From contig PUFA01000170.1 of NCBI GenBank assembly GCA_003508835.1, positions 62,001 through 126,000 of the forward strand: a DNA stretch of 64,000 nt, given 5' to 3'. Under the pieces are notes generated by a model. The model was given only the letters and a program-made list of their open reading frames with translations, was not told where the DNA came from and did not search any database. Origin of the DNA: Eonycteris spelaea. Its lineage: Eukaryota > Chordata > Mammalia > Chiroptera > Pteropodidae. Below are positions 1 to 12,400 of this stretch, piece after piece; position 1 is the first letter of the stretch, and every line of letters begins with the position of its first letter. The translations under genes were made by a program, and so were the position numbers.

Positions 1-2340
1 GATTTTCTGTTAAATGAAGTATATGAGTTTAAGTGCATAGGCTTTCAGGTAGCATGAGGCTATATAGGTGGGTTATTGTTGTTGTTGTTGTTACTCCGGG
101 TTCTGGGCAGCTTTCTGGATAATCTGGGCAGTGGATAATGACTATGACATAATTGCTGTAAGATCATTTATTTTGAGGACAGATACTGTGCACCAAATGT
201 TAGGGAACACATAATTAATAGATGCACCTACACTAAGAGCTTTTTTTGAGTTAGAAATTTAGAAAAAACATATGCTTATAGACTGTTATAAAATTGCTGT
301 GAAAAAGGCGGTACTATACAGAATAGTGTGGCTATGCATTAAGTATTACAAATATTTTAATTATACAATTTAATACCTCATAAAACAGGAGAATAAACAT
401 AGAAATAATTTAAATCCTGCATATTGAAAGGGAATTGTTTTTTACAAATTGAGAACAAGCACATTTGTACAAACTTCTATTTGCAGACCATTTTTAATGA
501 GAATTGTAATATTTTACTGAGTATCTGGGAAGTTGGTGAAAATAGGCAGAAAGGACACCAAGCAAGCTTTTAAAATGTAAGGGAAGTTTAAGAGCACATC
601 TGATGAATATTGTAGATCCATAATATAGATGAAATATATGGCTTCTTAGGAAACCACTCTTCTTAAAGGTTGATGCATACTTATTATAAATTCCAATTTT
701 TAAGATACATTTAAGGATCCTAGTGAAGTTTTACAGATTAGATTCTATTCCTGCAATCATATAAATGATAGAATAATTCAGATGATCCTTAATGTTAGAT
801 GCTACCTTTTATTATAAATGTTGACACTTCAAAGTCATTTAACTTCTGGAAAAGGCTACTTTCAGAGTAGCTACAGTTCCCCAATGCCTTTTATATGAAT
901 TTTAAGTACTGTAGTATAAATGATACATTGTACCAAATGCCACAGGCTCAGTTGACTATGTAGATTTTTGCAGCTATCAAAAGTTTTACTTTCTAAAATG
1001 ATAATATAACCTGTGACTGACAAGCTCCAGGAATATGGAAAAACACAGAAAACTTTTCATTGCTTTTGAAAATGACACATCTAAATGATAATTCTAGCTC
1101 AATCATATGAACTATCAGGACCTTATTCACAGTTTGACAAGGAACAAGATTTACTTAATGGAACATTTGTTACTAGTCTCTCTATTTTAAAATGTGCAAG
1201 CACAACCAATAGTTATTTTGTTGAGGAAATAATGCACTTTCTAAGAAAGGAGACCAAATGGCTATAGTTAAAACAAAAAAAAATCTTATCTTTAAAAATT
1301 ATAAATGGCAGAAAATAATTATACTGTTCATGGAAAAAAGGTATTTCAAAGAAATTTGAGTGAATTCTAATCTATTAAGAATATGTAAGTTCCCCACAGG
1401 AAAAAATATTTTAGTCTTCAATAACTTCCTCATTAAGATAAAGGAATTTGTACTGGTCACAGGTATCATTTACTTTTAAACCAATTTAGAATACTGTACT
1501 CTGAGATTTACTGTATTTTGTGACATTCTTAAAGTCTTTTTGATAAAGATTTACTTCATTTATTCTGAACATATTCACATTCTCAAAGCAAAAATGATTT
1601 ATCAAAAACTTAAAAGTAAAATGTTGTGAGAAACAAAACGGAAAAACTCCAATCATCCATCATACAATCTCAACGTAGGTTCAACCCTTCCTTTCTACAC
1701 AAACAGACCTGATAAATGGAAGAATTCTGATTTGTTTCCTTGTTTCCATTTTGCGTTTTTATCACCCAGAACACAAAATGATGACATCTAGTATTGAAAG
1801 TTAAATTGAGTCTTAGAATTAAAATTCAAGTTGAAAACACAATATTTATATTTTTAATTCTATTTTTATCAAAATAAAATCACAGACAGCAAAATAACAT
1901 GTTACATAATCATTACTCAGCAATTTTTGTTGAATGAGTAAGTGACTTTAATTTATAGTAGTTAATATTACAAACTTCCTACAATACTTATTCATCAAAG
2001 GAAATAGTGATACTTTGAGGTTTTTGAGCTTAAGGTAATGTGGTACCACTATACAGGCTATTCTTGTTGGGAAGCAAATTAGTCTTTTATAAAGAAGGCA
2101 TTGCATTCCGCACTTGAGGAATCACTTCGTAGGTCTCAAAACAAATGTCCTGTATGTAATTTTCCAACCTATATCCCTCACCCCCACCATCTTTCCTTAG
2201 TTCCAAAGATGTATGAGCTTGGAGCTTTTCTACACCTAAGACCTACTGCCTTCACCTTTAAAAACTAGATGGTGATACATACCTACTGTACTAGCTATTA
2301 ATTGACTGCCTCTCACCTCCAAATTCATTCTTAGTTGCCT
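1..2340. other. Unassigned AT-rich non-coding DNA
   Basis: No gene, RNA or confident repeat was recognised. A short TTG run lies at 75-91. The longest open frame (1085-1267) has no recognisable domain and is consistent with chance in AT-rich sequence. Confidence 0.5.
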
Positions 2341-2349
2341 GCTTTGGGA

Positions 2350-3140
2350 AAATGGAACTGGGCTCCTTAAATAATTTCCCTTCGCCATTCAGGAAAGGGT
2401 GCTGGAGAGAGATTGTAGGAAGAGTTTGCTCACTGGTTCTGCGGTGCCTCTGGGCTCAGGGTTGTGCAGCACGTGCGGGTCCTGCGTGGCCCGCTGCTGT
2501 GGTGCATGCACCTTCACGAGCACTGGGCTCCCGTAGCACGTGGTGGCTGTCAGCACCCAGCATCTTCCCCTGGCACCCCCGCAGGCAGTTTCCTACAGAA
2601 GAGTCTCCAGCAAGACACCTCCCCATGAATGGTTTATCCAGCACCTTAGAGGACTTGTTTCCAGCACGCTCCACCACCATGCCACCAGAGCAATTTCTCT
2701 GCTTTTTAGTGAGCAGAACTCTCACCAAAAGCTCTGGTCTCAGCCCCGGAGGCAAGGTTCTTTAGTGGGTGCTCTACCATAGCCCAAGGGGTAGTGACTG
2801 CGCTTCATAGTCCTATGTTCTTTAGAAGTCGCATGGCCAAGGTAGACATCTAGAGCAAGGAGAGGCACGATGAACTGCACATGTTTTACTGACTGGAAGA
2901 AACAGGTGATCTCGCTACTACTCTGTGAGTCACTTTTACTGGGGCCTAAGAAGCAAGGTAGTGGATGAAGATTAGGAAACTGTGGTAAATCCTCAAGAGC
3001 AAAAACATTTTGTTCAAGAGAACTTTGGGAAGAATTTCCAGAAAATTTTGGAGACTATCAGGCCAAAAACCGAGAATTTATTGCACTGAAGGCAAACATT
3101 GAGTGGATCTTTGAATCCTTCCCTGACCTGGGTAAATATA
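2350..3140. other. GC- and CpG-richer segment of unknown origin
   Basis: This block is clearly richer in G, C and CpG than its neighbours, especially 2440-2780. Frames are open on both strands at 2352-2765 (plus) and 2456-2755 (minus), but neither product resembles a known domain. Near its 3' edge (about 3015-3130) a plus-strand frame reads through with ordinary-looking composition (it includes LWEEFPENFGDYQAKNREF) but has no start or splice context I trust. It could be a diverged LTR, a processed pseudogene remnant, or a regulatory element. No family was assigned. Confidence 0.4.
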
Positions 3141-3149
3141 ACTTTAAAC

Positions 3150-4292
3150 ACTGTTGTTATTTTCTTGACTGCTACTCTTTTAGCACTTTGCATGTACTAA
3201 TTTGTATTATTTGTGGTTTTATGTCAATATCCTCCTGTTCTATACATATTTTAGGCGTCTCGACAGTTGACACTGAATTTTATAGCTGCTTGTAACCCCA
3301 TCAGTAACTTAGGTATTTACTCTTAACGATGTATAATAATGTCGATAGCATTGCATTCAAAATATAATGACATAATGTAAACAAAGTGCACAGCACAAGC
3401 CTGGCACAAAACAGTTGTCTACTAATTCTTACTTTTCTTCCTCGTTGTGCCTATACATATTAATTCAGATAAAAAATGAAGGAGAACAAGGTAAACAATC
3501 AAATCAAGGGCAATTTGGTTTTCCCATTAATAAAAAGAAGAGATGTGGTGACTCAAGATTTTATCAAAGCCAGAATTCTTCACTGAAATGTAAATCCATA
3601 AACATCCAGTTATGTAAAAATGTGCCTAATTTTCATTTCATTCATTTGTAAATTTTGTCTGATTGTTATTTAACAATTGAACTCTACTATTCTCTTATTC
3701 ATCCATTGTAAAGCTCTCTTATAAATTTCATGTGCTTTAAAGAAAATCTTCCCAATGTTTTTCCCAGAACTATGAGCATGATGGATGTTTCTGAAATGTG
3801 TGACATACCTTTATAAACGATCTCCAAGTGCAGGTCCACCTTTTACTTGATATCTCACAAAACTTACTACAGACATTTTAAAAGAAATAATGGTTCATCT
3901 TTATATATGATTTACGTAAATTTGAAATTGGTATTTAATTATGTACTTCAATTATTTGAGAGATACCTCACATGTTCTGATCCAAATTAGGCATTCGATA
4001 AATTCTTGTTGGTTCGCTAATGAAAAGCTCATTATTATAACCCTGTGTTACTTGGTACATCTAGTTTCTACACTCACATCCCTTGCCATTGTGTGCCGGA
4101 GACAATGAAAGAATCTGAGAAACACTGTCAGGATGAATAAAAGAAACCATTTTGCCATTAAATCAATTTTGTGTTAAAATTTTTCTGCTTATCAATTGTA
4201 TTGGTCACCTATATTATCAATAAGATCAGTCATGGTACTTAACAATGATGAAGAACTTCAGCTCGAATCTGTGCATATGTACACTGATGGCA

Positions 4293-4332
<40 letters not shown>

Positions 4333-6340
4333 ATTCCTGTATACATACACACATATGCACATATGTATGGGATCCTGTAAATCTTGAAACATGGAGCAGT
4401 AGGAAATGGTCTCCGATTGTTGAGCTGATTTAAATTTCTTTTGGTTTCTTTAATGATCTTTTTTTAGGAGCCCACTAAGCAGCTCTGTATTAACTAAGAA
4501 CTGAAATGAAAGGCATCTAAGATTTTTAAGCAGAAATATGTGATTATTATGGAAAATTTAGTACAAATCCTGTACTTAATTAAATGAAAAAAAAACCTCT
4601 GCATTTACAAAAAATATGAATAATTTATTTGAAATTTTAGAAATGAAAAAAGTAAATGAGGCTGAAATGAAACACAAAGAACATAGTGTCCTGTATTTTT
4701 AAGCACTTTGTCTTAATAACGTAGAATATCTACAAAAAAAAAAAAAAAACCTAATTTTACCTGATAAAAAAAAATTTAAAGAGATTCCAAGATTTGTTTA
4801 TGCGTTTTAGTGGGATGAAAAAACATGTAATGACTATAATGACTAATTAATTCCATTATTTTACTTATGAGGCCTATATTAACAGGAGCAAAATTGAAAC
4901 TATGGGAAATTCATTTCTCCACTTCTTCCCTTGTCTGAGGCCATGCACTTACTGTGTTACAGCCAGGATGACAATAATTAGCAGTAAACTATTTGAAAAG
5001 AAGACCAGTCTATGTTCTAATTTTCTGGGATTTTAAAAAAAGAAGTTACTAAGAAAATATAATTGACTTTATAGTTGGAAAGATAGAAACCCAGGGTGAA
5101 AAAAAAATGTGTTGTTTTTATCCTTGAAAGAAGAAAACAGTAAGTTAAATCTCTATGACAAATGAGACTTATAAAGAAACCATCCTGGGTGTAAGAAATT
5201 GATCAAAACCTTGCTATGTGCTGATCAACTTCTTGGGTAAAGAGCATCTGCCATCTTTGTTTTCACTCCGCCACCTGCTCCAAACTTCCCCCCATTGAAA
5301 TCAATTTCTACCCGACGACAAGAAAACTACCATTTTCTGCCTCTCTGACATGCGCCCTGTACCTGGACTCCACTATCGGTCCCCGATTCCCTGGCTGATA
5401 AGCCTTTTTTGCCTTCTTCCATTTCCTCACACTGCACGCAGCCACGTCCCCCAACAGTATAGACCCTTAAGTAGGGACATTCCTTCTTCTATCCCAAACC
5501 ACTGAGGAAGATAAATATTTGTCATGAATTGGGTTGAATACGGACTCCTCTCCTATCTCCTTTACGCACACCTTTTCCAAAAGCACTGATTCTTGATTTT
5601 TTTTAAAGTCAAATTTGCAAATTAAGCAAAAATGAGAATCATTTTCCTCAAAGATATTGATAAAAATGTTGAAAAGTGAAGGCTCACTACAAACTGCTTT
5701 TATTAACCTATCATATATTTTGGTTATGCTTGATCAAATGCAAATATATTAAATAACTCTCAATATGAGTCATAATTTTTTTATCATGACTAGAAAAATA
5801 ACCATAAGTTTTTAGTTAAATAATTTATAAAATTCAAGATACATAACTAATGATATAACATGCTCTTTCTGGTCCACCTATGAATAGCATTAAATGCAAA
5901 ATAAATGATATTAAAATTATTTTCTTTGGTTGGCATTATTTTTTGTGTGAATTTATAGTGACACTTGAGGCATGCTATGTTTCCCTAAGTGCGGAAAGTT
6001 TCTCTAACAAGCCTAGATTTTGATCAAAGGTTTGTCTCATATTCTAGTTTACAAATTTTGATTTTGTTGTTTCTTTTTTAAAAGATGAGTCTGGCAATTT
6101 TTTTTTATATATATTTTCTCAAAGATAAACACTGGTGCTGCCATGGTGACACCGAGAAGCTCCTTCAGTGCTCAGGTGTATGGGTCACCTGTGTTTCAAC
6201 ATATAAACTGATCGTGAATGACTACACTTTCTCTGTGTATTTACCACTTAACTGCGCATCACGCTACTTTTCTATTTTAAAGATGAAGACTGTTGCTTAG
6301 AAATACAAAAGAAAAAATTTGTATAAAGAATCTTCATATA
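3150..6340. other. Unassigned AT-rich non-coding DNA
   Basis: Apart from the CA microsatellite at 4294-4330 and an A-run at about 4733-4749, no gene or confident repeat family was recognised here. Confidence 0.45.
4294..4330. repeat. (CA)n microsatellite
   Basis: An uninterrupted CA dinucleotide run of about 18 units. It generates the Thr-His repeat frames in the surrounding short ORFs, which are not genes. Confidence 0.97.
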
Positions 6341-6349
6341 ATCTCTGAA

Positions 6350-6550
6350 GAAGAGTGTGAACTCTAGAGCCAGGCTTGATTGCTTCACATCATTTCCGTT
6401 CCCAGTAACCTTTATGACACAAACCAGCTACTTAAATGCTCTATACCTTAGCCGTCTCCTCTTTAAAAATGAGAATAACAATATGACGCATCTCAAAGTG
6501 CTGTGAGAACTGAAGGGTGTAATATAATGTTTCATATAAAACATCAACAC
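6350..6550 (+). repeat. MIR SINE, sense
   Basis: A diverged MIR element. The order is recognisable: a 'gtgaactctagagccaggct'-type start, a clause resembling 'ctcatctgtaaaatggg', then 'tgtgagaactgaa' in place of the MIR core's 'tgtgaggattaaa'. Boundaries are approximate. Confidence 0.75.
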
Positions 6551-6559
6551 CATTTTATA

Positions 6560-7820
6560 TAAACATTATAGGCTTTACCACAAGCCATTTTTCTATTTCA
6601 TGTTTACTCAAGCATAAAATTTTTAAACCCCCTTTTACACTTACTGTTTATATATAATAAAACAAGTTTGTCTTGTGTTTTGTTGACCTCCCACACAAAT
6701 AATAGACATTATTATAAAATATCTGAAACAATTCTAGACTATCAAACATTTTTCTAATACTCTGTGGCATGTCTTTTGGACATTGCTTTAACATTGACCT
6801 GATTGGAGAGCTAACAAAAATTTCCCTTTTATTTCATCATCAATGTTAACTATAATTTGTATAATCAGAATTGCATCTTTTAATACTGCTTCTCATATTC
6901 AATGCAATTGAATACAATGCAAATAATTATATTCAGAGCCCACTGACTTCTCAATAACAATCTAAATAAAATCTATTGTTTGGCATCAGTAAGCATATTT
7001 TTTCAGCTTAAGTGAATTCATATGATTCCCTTACATTGCTTTTGATTAGGATTACAGCTTCAGCTATAATCTATTCATCACTTAAAGTAATTGTGTTGCA
7101 TATATTTCCAGAAGTCAAAATTTTGTAAATACTGTGTTTATTTTATAAACTATTTTTAAAGAATTTTAAAAGAGAATTTAAAGGGTATTTTCTCCCCTCT
7201 AACCAAATTACTCAAAATGTCATAAAATATAATATAAATAGAAATCAATAGTAACAATAAAGAATAGCAAGAAAGATGACTTTGGTAAATTCCATTTTGA
7301 TAAGTTCTATGAATATAGAGAACAGAATGAATGGAATTCATAGAAGAACAAATTCAGAGAAATCTAGAGCCTAAAATGCATATTTTTAAAAAATGCTATA
7401 AAGGTAAATGCAATTTTAGAAAAAATTCAAACTCGAGATTCAATGAATCTTAGTGCAAGGGGGCCATGAGGTTGTTCGCGTAAGGAAGAACTGTGATGAG
7501 AGCTGTGTTTATGAAGCTCTTCTCAACCAAGAATGATGCCACACAGCTGCTGAGAGGACAATTCTCCCCCGCCACCCCACACACACTCGCCAAGATAACA
7601 ATGCAAAAAATAACAGCTTCGAAAAGTGAAAGATCCTCTGGAGAAGGCATCTAGATGAAATGCTAAGGTTGGAAAGAATGGCAGAAAATTTCTCCTGAGA
7701 ATCCACAGACATCTGTAAAGGGAAAAATCAAAGGGAATCACTGACGTTTTCTAATCTGAAGTTACGAGGGTTGTTCTCTGAGAGGAAAAATTACAGTTTC
7801 CCAGAGACACTTTCCACCTT
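6560..7820. other. Unassigned non-coding DNA
   Basis: No gene or repeat family was recognised. Overlapping minus-strand frames at 7450-7741 share one sequence in three phases and have no domain. Confidence 0.4.
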
Positions 7821-7829
7821 CAACCCGAA

Positions 7830-8450
7830 CTTTAATACCTTTCTGCTCTACTCAATGTCACCAATAACCTCTACATTACCCAATTTAATATTCAATTATT
7901 CATCTTCTCAGTATCATTTGAATAAATTAATCATAATCACTGCCTCCTGTTGGAAACGTTTCTTTCACTTGACTTCTGAGATATTAAACTTTTCTGCTTT
8001 TCTTACAACCATAGTGCTCCCTTCCTTGAACCTTTTCCCTTCTGTAACTACAATCATTTGCTGGGTGAATAAGTCCATCCCAGGACTTTAAATGCCAACT
8101 AAGTGATAATGACTTCCAGATCGAAGCCCACGTGAGGCCCTCACCCTCCATTCCAGACCCGTGTATCTGACCTTCTGCAAAACAAGTGCGCTTGGATATC
8201 TATCTAGTAGGAAACACACTTATGACATGCAAAACCATAATATTAATTGTCCCTCAGAAACTTCTCCTCTCTACGTGTGTTTCCAATTTCAGTAAGCAGT
8301 CTCAACTTTAACATAAATTGCTTAAGCAGAAAACTTGGGATCACAGGCTCCTCCTCTTTCACACTCTAAGCCAATCAATTAGAAAGTCCTGTTATCTCTA
8401 TCCAAAGTGTACTACTCAAAGTTGACAATTTCTCACTATTCCGCTATCAC
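7830..8450 (+). repeat. L2 LINE fragment, sense
   Basis: This resembles the L2 ORF2 3' half in sense orientation. Diverged blocks appear in the expected order, including the passage with 'cttccagatcgaagccca', a stretch around 8155-8215 resembling 'agacccgtatatccaactgcc...ttggatgtctaatagg', and 'cttgggatcacaggctcctcctcttt' at about 8334. The reading frame is broken. The plus-strand open frame at 7771-8091 overlaps it and is not an independent gene. Confidence 0.7.
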
Positions 8451-8459
8451 TACTTCACT

Positions 8460-9325
8460 TAATCTACAGAGGCTAATAACTCATAAGTATCAACATATAT
8501 TAAAAAGCAGATACTATTCAACAATTAATCTGATAAGATGATACAACAAAGATTAGCACAAATAAAGAATATGAAAATTAGGAATCACTATTATTCTTAA
8601 AGAAGATCATTAGAAAGCAAAGTGAAAAATGAAATAAATGGAAGTTTTCTTTTGTATTACCATCATTTAACTTTGTAATCAAAGTTTTGATCAGTGCAAC
8701 TTTCTGAACTGTAATTTAAAAGTTGATCTTTAATACATGTTTGCAATGCTATATATTAATTAATATATTATACTTTATTTAAACTTCTTCGTTGAAGTTG
8801 ATTACGCAATTGAATATCTAGTTGAATGGAATGATTAAATCAAAGGTTACTTATCTTTTTCCCTTACAGAGGAACATTTACTTGCCTCCATTTTTTCTAC
8901 TCTGGGACAAAGAATGACAGAAGTTACCTGATTTTACTCATCACCTTGGCCATACATGAAAGAATTTCTTATCAGTAAACAGATTTTTTAGGTCACAGAA
9001 TACATAAACTTCAATTTTACTAGCTGTGATCAACTCATTTCTAAAGTGGTTGGGCCAGCTGTTTCTTATTTGAGCACTGTGTGGGAGTTTCCACCCCACT
9101 TTGTGAGCAAACACTGGATGTCATCAGATGTGGTTTCTGAAAATCTGGTGACTGGGAGATAATGTGTCACTACTTTGATATGTATCTCATTGATTATTAG
9201 GAAGACTAAACAGCTTTTCAAATCTTTGTCGTATCCTTTTGTGCGTTTATATTTTTAAAGGAATTCTTTCCTAACTCCAATATAATTAACATATTCTCCA
9301 AGAGATAATAAAAATGTGTTCTTAT
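8460..9325. other. Unassigned AT-rich non-coding DNA
   Basis: No gene or repeat family was recognised. A perfect AT palindrome-like stretch (tatattaattaatata) occurs near 8752. Confidence 0.45.
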
Positions 9326-9329
9326 ATTT

Positions 9330-9480
9330 TTGTCTGTGCTTTAATACTCCAGCACTTAAAAATTGCAATAACCTTAGAAAAATCACTTATTCTAAGTCTC
9401 AATACTCTCATCTGTAAAATGGTGATAACAAGAGCTGTAGTGACAATTAAATGTGCAACTCACCCTCTTTAATGCATTTT
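9330..9480 (+). repeat. MIR SINE, sense
   Basis: The MIR core is seen as 'ctcatctgtaaaatggtgat' followed by 'gacaattaaatgtgcaa', in the expected order and spacing. Confidence 0.78.
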
Positions 9481-9489
9481 ATGATTTTA

Positions 9490-12400
9490 TAAATTATTCA
9501 TGTTCATTCACATGATCCCAGCATGTTAAAAATTTTTAATTGCTAAAAGCATTTTATTATAGGAATATCCATGATTTATTTCTTCCTTCCTTTTGAAGGG
9601 AAAAAATCAGAGAAATCATTAAGAAATAGCATTAGATCTGAACTTTGAAAAATACAGAGGCTTTTACCACAGAGATATCAGATAAAAAATAACTATGCTC
9701 TCAAAAGGCATTATCTTTCACTTAGGAAACTTCAACCTCAATAGTTTTTGCTCTTCTTACAAAAATACTTTATCTTTTAATCTTTTTGATTGAAAACATT
9801 AAGATTTTTTCAAATACTTGGTCTATTCAATGTTACCAATGGTTTGAACAACAATTATGGCGGCCATATATTTTTCCAGACACCTCAAATAGAAAAAAAA
9901 AAAAAAAAAAAGCCTCACCATATTAATGACTTTGCTATGTGAAAAAGTGAATTTTAATTAAATGGTCAAGTGAAGCTCCAATGATTAGAGTTTCTGTCAC
10001 TTTTGGTTTAGTTGAAAGCAGTTTTAGGAAGAATGTTCTAGAATCTCCTCTGGAATAACAGACCATGCTTAGAAAATTAAATTATGTGGGTTTTTTTTTT
10101 TTAATGCCATTTCAAAAAAATACTTTTGCATAGTTTGTAACTGTAAACATTACTTGTGGATTTTAGAACTGATATTTTAAAATCATGTTTTCTACACCCA
10201 AATATTTTCCCATAGAATACAGCAGATATTTGAAGTCAAGTAAATGTGATGTTAGAAATCGTATAAAATCAACCATAATCATTTGTAAAGTTATTCATTT
10301 CAATGTATCACAAAATGTGTTTTTAAAATTCCTGATATTAAATTATTAATAGATATCACCTTTATTCTATACATCAAAAAGTTCTATTATACATACATTT
10401 AGTTCATGCTCAAACACTCTTACATATGGTAAATTACTTTCTTGAATGTTTTGGATTCTAGACCCTTTTTTCCTGGAGATGTGTCCTTTTATAAATATAT
10501 TAATGCTTACTAAAATAATTATTAGAACACAAACAACTCTTTCAGAGGAAGAGATGAGAAATATAAGAAACTTGTAGCATTTATAGTTGAACTGTCTTGA
10601 ATTAAGCACTTGGTTTTTGTTTCATTTTTTTCTTTGTCACAGGAACTATATGAAATCAGTCCAGGTTTGTAAGATGATGTTTCATAAGATTATATTGGAG
10701 ACATCAATATTCTTCTTCAGAATATTCTCATTTTGATAAGAAAATACCTTTACTTTTTTGCTTTCCTCTTCATCTCTTAGATTCGATTTAACTTGCTGAC
10801 TGAAGGAACCAAGAAGATGTTACTGGTCCAAAGCATTTAAGAAGGGTATTCGCAGGCAGTGTACAAGGGAATATTAGAATAAGACTGCTGAGCTACATAT
10901 AACGTTGTTTGATGTACAACAGGTCATAAATATTTGTAGTTATCTGGTAGAAATTACTTGCATTTCTACTGAAAAAAATCTACAAGTTAACAAATAACCC
11001 CACTATGCATGAGACTTCCAAACAATAGCAGCAAACAAATTAATTTAGTACTTTCACTAGACAATCCGTGTATCGTCTTTTTTCTCCATATTTGATAATA
11101 AATGTATCCCCTTTTTTGCCTTATTTTCAAGATGTGGATAAGTTTTTTACACTGATAATTCTTTTAGTGCCTAAGACGGTGGCAAATTTTAGAGTTTGGT
11201 TGAGAATTTGATGGTATTTTCATTTTTCGCTCTCATACTGTTATTACTCTCATTTTCTCAAAGAACAGGGATAGCTTCAAACAGCAAACAGAGCACAATT
11301 GCCTTTTTTTTTTTTTTTCCACTTCGGAACTTAACATAGAATATTTTTCCACTTCAGGAACCTCAATTCTTTATTTTACTTCCTTATTTCAAAATTTTTC
11401 TGTGGCAATTTCATAGCGGCAAGAATTATCTTATTGATCACAAATCTCAAACCAAGAGTTTTGTGTTTGATTATTTAATTTGGTTTAATCTGCTTTGCTT
11501 TTTAACCAGAGAGTAATAACATGCCAATTAAAATTAGAGAATGTATCTTATTTCTTCTCTGAAACTAAACTTATAACAGAATTCTTTAAAAAGTTTCCAC
11601 TTGGGTTGAGCTGATGGAATTCATTTACAGTCATTGGTGTAGGACCATAATGTGGGACCTCTTTAGAAATTGGTGGTTGTGTTTCTAAAAAGTAAGAGAT
11701 TAATTAGCTCAGTCTTCCTATTTTTTTTAAATTGATAAGAGTTGTTTCTGTAGTATCTCCTATCTATATACTTTCTCACATCTATCCATTTAAAAAATAT
11801 CAGAAATTTTTCTCATTAACAAAAAGTTTAATGATAATATGATTACTTAATTAAAAATAATTTAATGTGTTAGATAATCAGGTGTTTAAAGGAGATTGGA
11901 AGAGTTACCTGGCAGTATATCGAGATGCTTTATCTTTTAAGACAATACTCACATAAAAATAGCTCGTAGATCTGCAAGGCTGGTTACTTCAGCAAGAGTG
12001 GGAACATTTTTACAAAAGAAAATTAAATTAATGAGAAAAAGATTTTTAATGATACTGAAATGCAGTATTCCTGAGCTTTTCCTCTTAGGCACCCTATGTG
12101 GGTCATATGAATATTTCATTCAATGTGTTTAAAGAGAGCAAGAAATCTCCTCAGGTCATCTTCACAGTATTTTAAAACTAGAGAACTTCAGTAGAGGGAC
12201 AAACAATAAATATCCAAATAGCTTTATACATTTTGCTCTGTCTGACATGCCTCTAATATAAATAATATGCCAAAGATAGTTATAATATAATTCTGTACAT
12301 GAAGGTATATGCAAATTTATGATAAAGAAAGGAAGGGCAAAGTGGACTAATAAACTCCAAAATTCAATAGCATGGAAATGTTTCTCTTTATGATAGTGTG

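Noticed and set aside
2632..2655. Possible REST/NRSE element (CAGCACC half-site)
   Set aside because: The second half-site is wrong and the spacing does not fit canonical or split RE1 forms.
2352..2765. 137-codon plus-strand open frame and its minus-strand counterpart
   Set aside because: No known domain, splice context or poly(A) signal; both strands are open because the segment is GC-rich. Kept only as an unusual patch.
4196..4433. Thr-His repeat open frames
   Set aside because: They are translations of a CA microsatellite.
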